The notes beneath the pieces were generated by a model that did not search any database, had not been told where the DNA came from, and saw nothing but the letters and a program-made list of their open reading frames with translations. From positions 2,976,001 through 3,040,000 of the forward strand of contig NZ_CP099489.1 in NCBI RefSeq assembly GCF_023923225.1: DNA of 64,000 nucleotides, in the 5' to 3' direction. Shown here in pieces: positions 50,797 through 59,490 of the stretch. Made by a program: the position numbers and the translations under genes. The first letter of the stretch is position 1. Each line of letters begins with the position of its first letter. This DNA comes from Ornithinimicrobium faecis. Lineage in GTDB: Bacteria; Actinomycetota; Actinomycetes; Actinomycetales; Dermatophilaceae.

Positions 50797-51959
50797 CCGC
50801 CCGGACGGGGCGCCGCCTCGCACTGTGGGGCCTGGTCGTCCTCCTGATCGGGATCGGTGCAGCTGTCCTGGGGGGCATGCGCACCGCCAACGAGTTGCCG
50901 TTTGACCCGGACAATCCTGAGGACAACGGCATGCAGGCCCTGGCCCGCGTGCTCGAGCAGGAGGGCGTCGACGTCACCGTGGCTCGGGGGCTGCCGCAAC
51001 TGCTCGGCACGACGGTCTCCTCCGACACGACGGTGTTGGTGGCTGGCACGGCCCTGATCGGCGAGGACGCCGGGGAGCAGATCAGTGCGTATGCCGAGGG
51101 TGCCGGTCGGGTGGTCGTCCTCAGCCCGGAGTCCAACACCGGAGCGGTCCTCGACCTGCCGGTCGAGGGTGGCAACTATGCCCAGGTCGGCGCGGCCGCA
51201 CCACACTGCGAGGCGAGCCTGCTGACCTGGCGCGACGGCGACGAGATCAGCGGGGCCAACCGACTGGTCGAGATGACCAGCAACAGCGACGGCGACGAGA
51301 CGTGCTTCCCGCCCACGCCCGGCTACAACGCCGGCGGCGCCCAGTCGGGCTTCGTCATCGAGTTGCCCGCCACCGGCGAGCGGCCCGACACGGTCGTGGC
51401 CGGCATCGCCACCTCCCTGACCAACCAGCACATCACCGATGACGCCAACGCCGCCGCAGGACTGCGACTGCTCGGGGCCCACCCACACCTGGTCTGGTAT
51501 ATCCCGGCTATCTCCGACGCCGGGGACACCGCTCCCCAGTCGCTGATCGACGTGCTCCCCGACGCCTTCGTGCCGTCCGTGGTGCTGCTCGTGCTGGCCC
51601 TGCTGGCCACCATGATCTGGCGGGGCCGCCGGCTCGGACCCGTGGTCACCGAACCGCTGCCGGCCATCATCCGATCGGTCGAGACCACGCAGAGCCGCAG
51701 CCGGATGTACCGCCGCGCCCAGGACCGCGACCGGGCCCTGGCCGCCCTGCAACTGGCGGCGCGGCGCCGCCTGGCGGCGCGTGTGGGTCTGACCAAGCAC
51801 GCCCAGCCAGAACAGATCGTGCGGGCCGTCGCGGAGGCGACCGGTCGGCATACCGATGAGCTCCACCGGCTGCTGGTCGACGCCAGCGCGCCCGACGACG
51901 AGACACTGGTCCGGATCGCCCGCGAGGTGCGGTCCCTCGAGGAAGGGATGATCGGCTGA
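50793..51959 (+). CDS. DUF4350 domain membrane protein
   Basis: The 388-residue protein has an N-terminal helix (about 9-28), an extracytoplasmic GATase-like DUF4350 domain (about 35-240; ARVLEQEGVDVTVARGLPQL, GRVVVLSPESN) and a second helix (about 250-270; VVLLVLALLATMIWRGRR). A cytoplasmic helical tail rich in Arg follows. Function is unknown; it is the constant partner of MoxR and DUF58. GTG start overlapping DUF4129 by 4 bases; its TGA overlaps the moxR ATG (TGATG). Confidence 0.87.
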   Translation: MTARTGRRLALWGLVVLLIGIGAAVLGGMRTANELPFDPDNPEDNGMQALARVLEQEGVDVTVARGLPQLLGTTVSSDTTVLVAGTALIGEDAGEQISAYAEGAGRVVVLSPESNTGAVLDLPVEGGNYAQVGAAAPHCEASLLTWRDGDEISGANRLVEMTSNSDGDETCFPPTPGYNAGGAQSGFVIELPATGERPDTVVAGIATSLTNQHITDDANAAAGLRLLGAHPHLVWYIPAISDAGDTAPQSLIDVLPDAFVPSVVLLVLALLATMIWRGRRLGPVVTEPLPAIIRSVETTQSRSRMYRRAQDRDRALAALQLAARRRLAARVGLTKHAQPEQIVRAVAEATGRHTDELHRLLVDASAPDDETLVRIAREVRSLEEGMIG

Positions 51960-52966
51960 TGACGACGAACGACGAGCTGGGCCGGGCCGGGGGTGCGGGG
52001 CAGGAGCCGCGTTCCCAGGAACAGGCCCGCGACGCCCTGCAACGGGTCCGCACCGAGGTGAGCAAGGCCCTGGTCGGGCAGGACCAGGCCGTCACCGGAC
52101 TGATCGTGGCGCTGCTGGCCCGCGGCCACATCCTGCTCGAGGGGGTGCCCGGCGTCGCCAAGACGCTGATGGTGCGCACGCTGGCCGCGGCGCTGGACGT
52201 GGACACCAAACGGGTGCAGTTCACGCCCGACCTGATGCCCGGCGACGTCACCGGCTCGCTGGTCTATGACTCGCGCACCAGCGACTTCGAGTTCCGCGAG
52301 GGGCCGGTCTTCACCAACCTGCTGCTCGCCGACGAGATCAACCGGACCCCGCCCAAGACCCAGTCCTCGCTGCTGGAGGCGATGGAGGAGCGGCAGGTCA
52401 CCGTCGATGGGACTGGGCGGCAGCTGCCCGACCCGTTCCTGGTCGCCGCGACCCAGAACCCGGTGGAGTATGAGGGCACCTATCCGCTGCCCGAGGCACA
52501 GCTCGACCGCTTCCTGCTCAAGGTGGTGCTGCCGATCCCGCCGCGCGAGGACGAGATGCAGGTGCTGCACCGCCACGCCGCAGGCTTCAACCCCCGTGAC
52601 CTCGCCGGGGCCGGTGTCCGTCCGGTGGCCGGACCGGCCGACCTGCGCGCCGGCTCGGCGGCGCTGCGCACCGTGCAGGTGGCGCCGGAGATCATCGCCT
52701 ACATCGTCGACATCGCGCGGGCGACCCGGCAGTCGCCCTCGCTGCAGCTGGGCGTCAGCCCGCGTGGCGCCACGGCGCTGATGAGCACCAGCCGGGCCTG
52801 GGCCTGGCTCAACGGGCGCTCGTTCGTGACGCCCGATGATGTCAAGGCACTGGCGCACGGCACCCTCGGCCACCGGCTCGCGCTGCGCCCGGAGGCCGAG
52901 CTCGAGGGTGTGTCGGTCACCTCGGTGCTGGACAGTGCCCTGAACTCCGTGCCGGTCCCCCGCTGA
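51959..52966 (+). CDS. moxR: MoxR family AAA+ ATPase
   Basis: The 335-residue ATPase has Walker A LLEGVPGVAKTLMVRTLA, Walker B LLADEINRTPPKTQSSLLEAMEE, sensor-1 VAATQNPVEYEGTYPLPEAQLDRF and a C-terminal lid with SPRGATALM. MoxR proteins act as chaperones that assemble or activate complexes with DUF58 and related proteins. ATG at 51959 overlaps the DUF4350 stop by one base. The DUF58 gene follows after 78 bases. Confidence 0.95.
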   Translation: MTTNDELGRAGGAGQEPRSQEQARDALQRVRTEVSKALVGQDQAVTGLIVALLARGHILLEGVPGVAKTLMVRTLAAALDVDTKRVQFTPDLMPGDVTGSLVYDSRTSDFEFREGPVFTNLLLADEINRTPPKTQSSLLEAMEERQVTVDGTGRQLPDPFLVAATQNPVEYEGTYPLPEAQLDRFLLKVVLPIPPREDEMQVLHRHAAGFNPRDLAGAGVRPVAGPADLRAGSAALRTVQVAPEIIAYIVDIARATRQSPSLQLGVSPRGATALMSTSRAWAWLNGRSFVTPDDVKALAHGTLGHRLALRPEAELEGVSVTSVLDSALNSVPVPR

Positions 52967-53044
52967 GGCCCCGTATGCCGTTGCGCACGTCTCCCACCCA
53001 GGTCGCCCCATGACGGTGCTCCCCTCCCCCAGCGAGGCGACCCG

Positions 53045-54340
53045 ATGGCGCTGAGCTGGCGAGCAGTGGTGCTGGTCCTGCTGGGGCTGGTGCCGATCCT
53101 GCAGTGGCCGTCCCTGTCGACGGTCCGCTGGTGGCTGCTCGCGTGCCTGGTCATCATCGGTCTGGACCTGCTGCTGGCACCCTCCCCACAGAAGTTGGGC
53201 TGGTCTCGCTCGCCGGACCAGCAGGTGCGCCTGGGCGAGCCCGCCACCTCGACCCTGACGGTCACCAACCCGACCCGGCGCCGCATGCGCGGTCAGGTGC
53301 GTGACGCCTGGGTGCCGTCGGCGGGGGCGGCGACCGATCGGCATACCCTCGCCGTGCCTGGTGGCGAGCGCCGACGGATGACCACCCAGCTCCTGCCGAC
53401 CCGCCGGGGCGATCGTCGGACCGACCGGGTGACCGTGCGCGTGTGGGGTCCGTTGGGGATCGCCGCGCGCCAGCGGTCGGTGCGGGTGCCGGGGTCGGTG
53501 CGGGCGCTGCCACCGTTCCACTCCCGCAAGCACCTGCCGAGCCGGCTGGCTCAGCTGCGCCAGCTCGACGGCCGCTCGGCGGTGCGGACCCGCGGACAGG
53601 GCACGGAGTTCGACTCGCTGCGGGACTATGTCGAGGGCGATGACGTGCGCTCGATCGACTGGCGCGCCACGGCCCGCCGACAGCATGTCGTGGTGCGCAC
53701 CTGGCAGCCGGAGCGGGACCGGCGGGTGATCCTGGTGCTGGACACCTCCCGCACCAGCGCTGCCAGGATCGACGACCAGCCACGCCTGGATGCCGCGATG
53801 GACGCCGCCCTGCTGCTGGCCGCCCTCGCCTCCCGGGCTGGTGACCGGATCGATCTGATCGCCGGTGACCGGCGGGTCCGGGGACGCGTTGCTCCCAACA
53901 CTGACCGCAAGGCGCTGCTGCACCAGCTGGTCACCACGATGGCGCCGATCGAGCCCGTGCTGGTCGAGGCCGACTGGACGATGTTGGCGGGCAAGGTCAC
54001 CGGGTTGACCCGTCGGCGAGCGCTGGTGGTGCTGCTCACGGCCCTCGAGCCGGCCGCCATCGAGGAGGGGCTGCTCCCGGTCCTGCCCGCCCTGACCGCC
54101 CACCACCGGGTGGTCGTCGCATCCGTCGCCGACCCCGAGCTCGGTCGCATGCGCGCTGACCTCGGTGATCTCGAGGCCGTCTATGACGCTGCAGCGGCCG
54201 AGCGGACAGTCTCCCTGCGTCAGCGCACAGCAGATGCCCTCGAGCGCATGGGCGTGCACGTGATCGAGGCCGATCCAGAGCAGCTGCCACCGCAACTGGC
54301 GGATCACTACCTGGCGCTGAAGGCCCAGGGCCTGCTCTGA
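53045..54340 (+). CDS. DUF58 domain protein
   Basis: The 431-residue protein has two N-terminal helices (about 8-25 and 30-47), a beta-rich region and the DUF58 core RGQGTEFDSLRDYVEGDDVRSIDW (quoted in part) near 190-210. A von Willebrand A-like fold follows with VILVLDTSRTSA (a MIDAS-like DTS) near 230. It is the conserved partner of MoxR. The ATG at 53045 has GCGAGG upstream. The expected SpoIIM and RDD genes are separated from it by four kilobases of other genes. Confidence 0.92.
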   Translation: MALSWRAVVLVLLGLVPILQWPSLSTVRWWLLACLVIIGLDLLLAPSPQKLGWSRSPDQQVRLGEPATSTLTVTNPTRRRMRGQVRDAWVPSAGAATDRHTLAVPGGERRRMTTQLLPTRRGDRRTDRVTVRVWGPLGIAARQRSVRVPGSVRALPPFHSRKHLPSRLAQLRQLDGRSAVRTRGQGTEFDSLRDYVEGDDVRSIDWRATARRQHVVVRTWQPERDRRVILVLDTSRTSAARIDDQPRLDAAMDAALLLAALASRAGDRIDLIAGDRRVRGRVAPNTDRKALLHQLVTTMAPIEPVLVEADWTMLAGKVTGLTRRRALVVLLTALEPAAIEEGLLPVLPALTAHHRVVVASVADPELGRMRADLGDLEAVYDAAAAERTVSLRQRTADALERMGVHVIEADPEQLPPQLADHYLALKAQGLL

Positions 54341-54404
54341 GGCTCGTCGGCGTGCGCGCCGGGACGAGACTGCGACAAGAAGCTGGAGATCGCAGATCCA
54401 GGCG

Positions 54405-54410
54405 TACGAT
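54405..54410 (+). promoter_or_regulatory. Predicted -10 (TACGAT), kup
   Basis: TACGAT lies 8 bases before the GTG at 54419, with no ribosome site. There is no room for a c-di-AMP riboswitch. Confidence 0.45.
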
Positions 54411-54418
54411 CCTGCTTC

Positions 54419-56317
54419 GTGACAACTGCCGGCAGGGCTGGTCGTGGCGCGACCGCCTCCCTGATGCTGGGCGCCCTCGGTGTCGTCTTCGGCGACATCG
54501 GCACCAGCCCCCTCTATGCCCTCCAGACCGTCTTCGCCCTCGATGACGGGATCGTCCAACCGACCACGGCCAACGTCTTCGGGGTCGTCTCCCTCGTGTT
54601 CTGGTCGATCACCCTGATCGTCTCGGCCAAGTACCTGGGCTTCATCCTGCGCGCCGACAACGACGGCGAGGGCGGTGTCATGGCGCTGGCCCACCTGGCC
54701 GCTCGCCGCGTCCGGGTCGGCAGCAGAGCCCACGCCCTCATCCTCATTCTCGGCGTCTTCGGTGGCTCGCTCTTCTTCGGGGACAGCCTGATCACCCCCG
54801 CGATCTCGGTGCTTTCCGCGGTCGAGGGCCTCGACATTGCCGTGCCCGGCACCGAGCGTCTGGTCGTGCCGATCGCGGCCACCGTGATCGCCCTGTTGTT
54901 CGCCGTCCAGCGGTTCGGGACCCACCGCGTCGGCCCCCTGTTCGGACCGGTCATGGTGCTGTGGTTCCTCACCCTCGGCGTCCTCGGCCTGGTCCACGTG
55001 GTCGCCGACCCGGCCGTGCTGACGGCCCTGTCACCGCACCACGCCGTCACCTTCTTCGTGCGCAACCCGGGCGTCGCCTTCGTGGCGATGGGCGCCAGCG
55101 TCCTGGCCATCACCGGCGCCGAGGCGCTCTATGCCGACCTGGGTCACTTCGGCCGGGTGCCGATCATGTGGGCCTGGTTCGCGCTGGCCTTCCCGTGCCT
55201 GACGCTGAACTACCTCGGCCAGGCCCAACTGATCATGCGCGACACCCACGAGATCGCCAGCCCGTTCTTCCACCTCGCGCCGGACTGGGCGCAACTGCCG
55301 TTGGTGGTGCTGGCCACCATGGCCACGATCATCGCCAGCCAGGCCGTCATCTCCGGCGCCTTCTCCGTGGCCCGCCAGGCCGAACGTCTCGGCTTCCTGC
55401 CCCGCCTGACCGTCCGACAGACCAGCGATCAGGAGGGCGGGCAGATCTACATCCCCAGCGTCAACTGGCTGCTCTTCGCCGGGGTGCTCGGCCTGCTGCT
55501 GATCTTCCGCAGCTCCGAGAGGCTCGCGACGGCATACGGCGTGGCAGTGACCACTGACCTGATGCTCACCTCGACCCTGTTCTGTGTGTATGCCGTCACG
55601 GCCCTCCGGTGGCGCTGGCCCCAGGTCGCCCTGTTCGTGGCCGCCTTCAGCGTCCTGGAGGTCGCCTACTTCTCGGCCAACATCGCCAAGGTGCTGCACG
55701 GTGGCTGGCTGCCCCTGGCGGTGGCCCTCGGCGTGGCCACCCTGATGTCGACCTGGTCCCGGGGCCGGGAGCTGGTCACCGCCCGGCGGGAGAAGCTGGA
55801 GGGGCCGCTGGTCGACTTCCTGGAGCAGATCCACGACGACTCCAAGATCCTGCGCGTGCCAGGGACCGCGATCTTCCTGCACCCCAGCAAGGCGACCACA
55901 CCGCTGGCACTGCGCGAGAACGTCCAGTTCAACCATGTCGTGCACGATGACGTCTTCATCGTGTCCACGCAGAGTCTCAACGTCCCCCACGTCCCCGACG
56001 ACGAGCGGGTGATCGTTGACGACCTGGGCGACCCCTACGACCACATCACCCACATCACGCTGCGCTATGGCTTCTCCGACCACCAGGACGTGCCCGCCGG
56101 GCTGGCCGTGGCGCGCGATGAGGGACTGGGGATCGACCTGGACAAAGCGACCTATTTCCTGTCCCGGATTGCCCTGCGCCCCAGCGACCGCCCCGGCATG
56201 GGGCCCGTCCGCAAGCGGGTGTTTGTGGCGCTCGCCCGCAACGCGGCCGACCCCACGGAGTACTTCCGCCTGCCGGTCGCCCAGACCGTGATCACCGGCG
56301 CCCGCGTCAACTTCTGA
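54419..56317 (+). CDS. kup: KUP/HAK/KT potassium uptake protein
   Basis: The 632-residue transporter has the family signature GVVFGDIGTSPLYALQTVF near residue 22, NDGEGGVMAL, FFGDSLITPAISVLSAVEGL and ITGAEALYADLGHFG (selectivity region). It has about 12 helices up to residue 440 and a C-terminal cytoplasmic domain (NVPHVPDDERVIVDDLGD). It imports K+ with H+. GTG start, predicted leaderless. It sits inside the otherwise conserved MoxR-DUF58-SpoIIM-RDD block. Confidence 0.96.
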   Translation: MTTAGRAGRGATASLMLGALGVVFGDIGTSPLYALQTVFALDDGIVQPTTANVFGVVSLVFWSITLIVSAKYLGFILRADNDGEGGVMALAHLAARRVRVGSRAHALILILGVFGGSLFFGDSLITPAISVLSAVEGLDIAVPGTERLVVPIAATVIALLFAVQRFGTHRVGPLFGPVMVLWFLTLGVLGLVHVVADPAVLTALSPHHAVTFFVRNPGVAFVAMGASVLAITGAEALYADLGHFGRVPIMWAWFALAFPCLTLNYLGQAQLIMRDTHEIASPFFHLAPDWAQLPLVVLATMATIIASQAVISGAFSVARQAERLGFLPRLTVRQTSDQEGGQIYIPSVNWLLFAGVLGLLLIFRSSERLATAYGVAVTTDLMLTSTLFCVYAVTALRWRWPQVALFVAAFSVLEVAYFSANIAKVLHGGWLPLAVALGVATLMSTWSRGRELVTARREKLEGPLVDFLEQIHDDSKILRVPGTAIFLHPSKATTPLALRENVQFNHVVHDDVFIVSTQSLNVPHVPDDERVIVDDLGDPYDHITHITLRYGFSDHQDVPAGLAVARDEGLGIDLDKATYFLSRIALRPSDRPGMGPVRKRVFVALARNAADPTEYFRLPVAQTVITGARVNF

Positions 56318-56432
56318 CCCGGCTCCCTCTGACACAGTGGTGAGCATGGAGACCTTCCTGCCCATCGCTCACCGGGAGTTGCTGACCGCCCGATCGCAGT
56401 GAGTTCTGGCGCCAGGGATGGTCTGTCTAGCC

Positions 56433-57656
56433 ATGGCACCAACAACTCCCGCCCTTGAGCGTGTGGCCGCGGCCGTGGACGCTGCCCTGACGCCCCTCGT
56501 GCGCGACGGCGGTCCACCAGGACTGACCTGGGGAGTCGACCTCGGCGGCGAGCGCCTGATCAGGGCTCTCGGGCACCGTGACCTGGACGCCACCTTGCCG
56601 GTCGCGGAGGACACGATCTATCGGATCAGCTCCCTGACCAAGCCGGTGACGGCGGTGGCTGCCCTGACCTTGATCGAGGATGGGCAGCTGGCCCTGGACC
56701 AGCCGGTCGCGGACCTGCTGCCCGAGCTCGCGGATCCACGGGCCCTGGTCCGCCCCGACAGCCCGCTCACGGAGACCGTGCCAGCACGCCGGGCTATCAC
56801 GGTCGAGGACCTGCTGACCTTCCGCCTCGGGCACGGCATGGACTTCGCCACGATGGGTGCGCCGAACCCCCTGGACGACCAGCTGGCCACCCTCGGTCTC
56901 GGGATGGGACCACCGGCCCCGCAGCGGCACCTGCCTGCCGATGAGTGGCTTGCTGCCCTGGGCAGTGTGCCCCTGCGGTGCCAACCCGGGGAGCGCTGGC
57001 TCTACAACACCGGCGCCGAGCTGCTCGGGGTCCTGCTCTCCCGGGTCACCGGGGTGTCCCTGGGTGACGTGCTGCACCGGCAGGTCCTCGATCCGCTCGG
57101 CATGCCGGACACCCGCTTTTCGGTGCCTGCCCCGTCGCTGGGTCGGTGGGGTCCGTGCTTCAACGCCGCAGATCCGGACGGCACGCCCGCCGGTCAGCTC
57201 GACCTGTTCGACCCGGCGGACGGTCAGTGGAGCAGCCCTCCCCCGTTCGAGGGCGGGGACGCAGGGCTCGTGTCGACAGCCAAGGACTATCTGACGTTTG
57301 CGGCCATGCTGCGCGACGGTGGATCGGTGGGCAGCACCCACGTCCTCTCCAGCGAGAGGGTCGAGGCGATGACCACCAACCAGCTCTCCACGGATCAACT
57401 GCGCGCTGGCGGCCCGTCACCCGATGGCAGCACCGGGTGGGGTCTTGGCGTCGGGGTGGCCCTCGGTGACCCGACCTCGAGCGTCGTCGGCAGTTATGGC
57501 TGGGACGGTGGCCTCGGATCGGCGTGGCGCAATGACACCGCACGCGGACTCTCTGCGGTCCTGCTCACCAACCAGTCCTGGATGTCCCCGACCCCACCAG
57601 CCGTGACGGAGTCGTTCTGGTCGGTCCTGGCCGCGCAGGTGCCACTCGACGACTGA
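56433..57656 (+). CDS. Serine hydrolase, class C beta-lactamase-related
   Basis: The 407-residue protein has the SxxK motif in YRISSLTKPVTAVA (Ser near residue 67), a Y-N motif in RWLYNTGAELLGVLL and a GWDGGLGSAW segment in place of KTG near the C-terminus. No signal peptide is seen, so it is probably a cytoplasmic esterase or peptidase of the EstB type rather than an antibiotic-resistance enzyme. The start is ATG at 56433 or 56418. It is separated from kup by about 115 bases with no gene. Confidence 0.88.
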   Translation: MAPTTPALERVAAAVDAALTPLVRDGGPPGLTWGVDLGGERLIRALGHRDLDATLPVAEDTIYRISSLTKPVTAVAALTLIEDGQLALDQPVADLLPELADPRALVRPDSPLTETVPARRAITVEDLLTFRLGHGMDFATMGAPNPLDDQLATLGLGMGPPAPQRHLPADEWLAALGSVPLRCQPGERWLYNTGAELLGVLLSRVTGVSLGDVLHRQVLDPLGMPDTRFSVPAPSLGRWGPCFNAADPDGTPAGQLDLFDPADGQWSSPPPFEGGDAGLVSTAKDYLTFAAMLRDGGSVGSTHVLSSERVEAMTTNQLSTDQLRAGGPSPDGSTGWGLGVGVALGDPTSSVVGSYGWDGGLGSAWRNDTARGLSAVLLTNQSWMSPTPPAVTESFWSVLAAQVPLDD

Positions 57657-57718
57657 CCTGCGGCGGGGCTCGGCTCAGCCGAGGGTTCGAACAGTTTCGC
57701 CATGTCCTTATGTCTCTA

Positions 57719-57744
57719 TCTTTGAGACAAGATCGCCTCAAAGA
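57719..57744. terminator. AT-rich inverted repeat between convergent genes
   Basis: TCTTTGAG (57719-57726) and CTCAAAGA (57737-57744) form a perfect 8-bp stem with a 10-base loop in the 143-base convergent gap. It could be a bidirectional terminator or an operator. A second short G+C hairpin (CTCGG-CTCAG-CCGAG, 57669-57683) lies just after the hydrolase stop. Confidence 0.5.
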
Positions 57745-57799
57745 CTCCACTGCCTGACTGAGCAGCCTCGGTCGGGTCCGGCACCGGTCCGGGGCTGAG

Positions 57800-58354
57800 C
57801 TACAGCTCGGCCAGGCCACGCAGCCAGCGCTCCACGCCCGCCGGGGAGCTGAGCCGCACCACCGTCAGGTGCGGGTGTTGCGCCTCGGTCGCCGGCACCC
57901 TGGCCCGGAGTTTGTTGCGCCCTCGGATCGCCCACCGGACCACATGCTCCCGGTCGGTGAGCACGGTCCACAGCGGGGGCTCCACGTTGCCGTTCCAGAG
58001 CACCTCGCGCCGCAGCCGCCGCCGGGCGGTGCGTCGCGTCAACCGGCCCAGCGTGATCGGAAAGGGCAGATCCAACCAGACCAGAAGGTCAGCCCGGGCC
58101 GTGAGGATCGGCCGAGCCTCGGCATACTGCCACTCCGTGACCCACATCCCACCCGAGGCCAGCTCCGCGACGTCGCCGAGGAACTCCGGGCGAGGTGTCC
58201 AGCTGGGCCCGTGGTGCAGACCGTCGAGCTCGGTGTGCGGGACACCGAGGGCCACACCGATGCGCCCAGCCAGGGTGGTCTTGCCGCTCCCGCTGACCCC
58301 GGCCACGAGGATCCGTCGCGGCGGCGCCACGAGGGGGTCGTCGGCGGTGAGCAC
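57800..58354 (-). CDS. Small P-loop kinase-like AAA protein
   Basis: The 184-residue protein has Walker A LVAGVSGSGKTTLAGRIG (residues about 16-33), HTELDGLHHGPSW, WVTEWQY, LLVWLDLPFPITLGRLTRRT (Walker B-like then lid) and RGRNKLRARVP. It fits the adenylate-kinase/topology-modulation-like group that many genomes label AAA family ATPase. The substrate is unknown. GTG at 58354 with TAGACT exactly 6 bases upstream. Confidence 0.85.
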   Translation of the reverse strand: MLTADDPLVAPPRRILVAGVSGSGKTTLAGRIGVALGVPHTELDGLHHGPSWTPRPEFLGDVAELASGGMWVTEWQYAEARPILTARADLLVWLDLPFPITLGRLTRRTARRRLRREVLWNGNVEPPLWTVLTDREHVVRWAIRGRNKLRARVPATEAQHPHLTVVRLSSPAGVERWLRGLAEL

Positions 58355-58360
58355 CGCACG

Positions 58361-58366
58361 AGTCTA
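58361..58366 (-). promoter_or_regulatory. Predicted -10 (TAGACT), P-loop kinase gene
   Basis: TAGACT on the minus strand lies exactly 6 bases before the GTG at 58354. Confidence 0.55.
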
Positions 58367-58427
58367 GGACCCCGATCGAGCCCGATCCGCTCGTGCCGTG
58401 AGTGCGTGCAGCGACCCCAGCGGGGCG

Positions 58428-58441
58428 GTGAGTGCACTCAC
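58428..58441. repeat. 14-bp perfect palindrome with an upstream half-copy
   Basis: GTGAGTGCACTCAC (58428-58441) is a perfect palindrome in the 107-base gap between the SpoIIM stop and the P-loop kinase start. The half-site GTGAGTGC also occurs at 58398-58405, 30 bases away. It could be a regulator site or a terminator. Confidence 0.55.
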
Positions 58442-58461
58442 GAGCCGGCGTCTGTGACGAC

Positions 58462-59457
58462 TCAACCCGCGGTGGGCGCCGACTGCTCCACGAGCGACTC
58501 GTCCACATCACCAGTGATGCCCCGGCGCACTGCGGAGCGCCCGAGCGTGAAGACATACAGCACGAACAGGCCCAGGGCTAGGACTCCGATGCCGACTCGG
58601 GCCCAGGTCGGCAGCGGGGAGGGCGTGACAAAGGCCTCGATCAGACCCGACACCAGCAGGACGACGATCAGCCCGAGGGAGACACCCGCGGCCGTGCGCC
58701 CCTCGTGCGCGAGGTTGGACAGGCGGGTCCGCGCCCCGGGGGCCACCCACGCCCAGAACAGCCGCAGCCCAACGCCCCCCGCGACGAACACGGCCGTCAG
58801 CTCGAGCAGCCCGTGCGGGGTGATCAGGCCCCAGAAGACGTCGGCCCGGCCGTGCTGGTGCATCAGTGAGCCGGTCACCGCGACGTTGGCCACGTTCTGC
58901 CAGAGGACATAGATCACCGGCAGCCCGAGCACCCCGAAGACGATGCACTGCGCCGCGACCCACACGTTGTTGACCCACACCTGCGTGGCGAAACTGCTGG
59001 CGGCGTTCTCCGAGTAGTAGGACGCGAAGTCGCTCTCCACCAGCTGGGCGACCTCCGCCGGCGAGATCAGGGTGTTCTCGACAACGGGGTTGTAGTAGAG
59101 CCAGGTCCCCAGCGCAAACCCCACCACCACGTTGATCAGCGCCGTCAGGATCCACCAGCGCCGCAACCGATACAGCGCCGCCGGGAAGTCCTCGACAAAG
59201 AAGCGGCCCACCATCGACCAGGAGAAGGTGCGCGTGCCCGAGGACTTCAGCCGTGCCCCCGCCAGCAGGCCGGACAGGTGCGTGACCAGTGACGGGTCCG
59301 GCGCCGTGGAGCGCACGGTCGACAGATCGGTGGCCACCCGCTGATAGCCGTCCAGCAACTCGTCGGACTCCACACCACTGAGACGGCGCTGCTTGGACAG
59401 CGCGGCGAGGCGGTCCCACCCCGGGCGTCGCCGCGTCACCAGTGCGTCAAGGTCCAC
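58462..59457 (-). CDS. SpoIIM-like (stage II sporulation protein M family) membrane protein
   Basis: The 331-residue protein has a cytoplasmic N-terminal helical region (1-95) and five or six membrane helices. A long extracytoplasmic loop contains FASYYSENAASSFATQVWVNN, followed by TPHGLLELTAVFVAGGVGLRL, the most conserved family segment. Related proteins occur in non-sporulating actinobacteria beside RDD and MoxR-DUF58 (Rv3694c), so sporulation is not implied. GTG start, predicted leaderless. It is divergent from the RDD gene by 33 bases. Confidence 0.9.
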   Translation of the reverse strand: MDLDALVTRRRPGWDRLAALSKQRRLSGVESDELLDGYQRVATDLSTVRSTAPDPSLVTHLSGLLAGARLKSSGTRTFSWSMVGRFFVEDFPAALYRLRRWWILTALINVVVGFALGTWLYYNPVVENTLISPAEVAQLVESDFASYYSENAASSFATQVWVNNVWVAAQCIVFGVLGLPVIYVLWQNVANVAVTGSLMHQHGRADVFWGLITPHGLLELTAVFVAGGVGLRLFWAWVAPGARTRLSNLAHEGRTAAGVSLGLIVVLLVSGLIEAFVTPSPLPTWARVGIGVLALGLFVLYVFTLGRSAVRRGITGDVDESLVEQSAPTAG

Positions 59458-59463
59458 CAGGTC

Positions 59464-59469
59464 AGGATA
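59464..59469 (-). promoter_or_regulatory. Predicted -10 (TATCCT), SpoIIM-like gene
   Basis: TATCCT on the minus strand lies exactly 6 bases before the GTG at 59457. It is separated by only 6 bases from the -10 element of the divergent RDD gene. Confidence 0.55.
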
Positions 59470-59475
59470 GGTCAG

Positions 59476-59481
59476 TAGTCT
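59476..59481 (+). promoter_or_regulatory. Predicted -10 (TAGTCT), RDD gene
   Basis: TAGTCT lies 9 bases before the ATG at 59491. Confidence 0.45.
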
Positions 59482-59490
59482 GGCGCCACC

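Noticed and set aside
53010..53054. 14-codon frame overlapping the DUF58 start
   Set aside because: It is out of frame, proline/serine-rich, and has no ribosome site. The DUF58 start is well placed without it.
51323..54997. Minus-strand open frame of 1224 codons
   Set aside because: It is antisense to the DUF4350, MoxR, DUF58 and kup genes, which have clear motifs and coupled starts.
56346..56402. 18-codon frame (ATG at 56346) between kup and the serine hydrolase
   Set aside because: The -10-like hexamer before it is poor and the peptide has no features. A leader peptide is possible but unsupported.
57687..57702. LexA-like box near TTCGAACAGTTTCG
   Set aside because: The spacing does not match the actinobacterial CGAAC-N4-GTTCG consensus and it lies between convergent gene ends.
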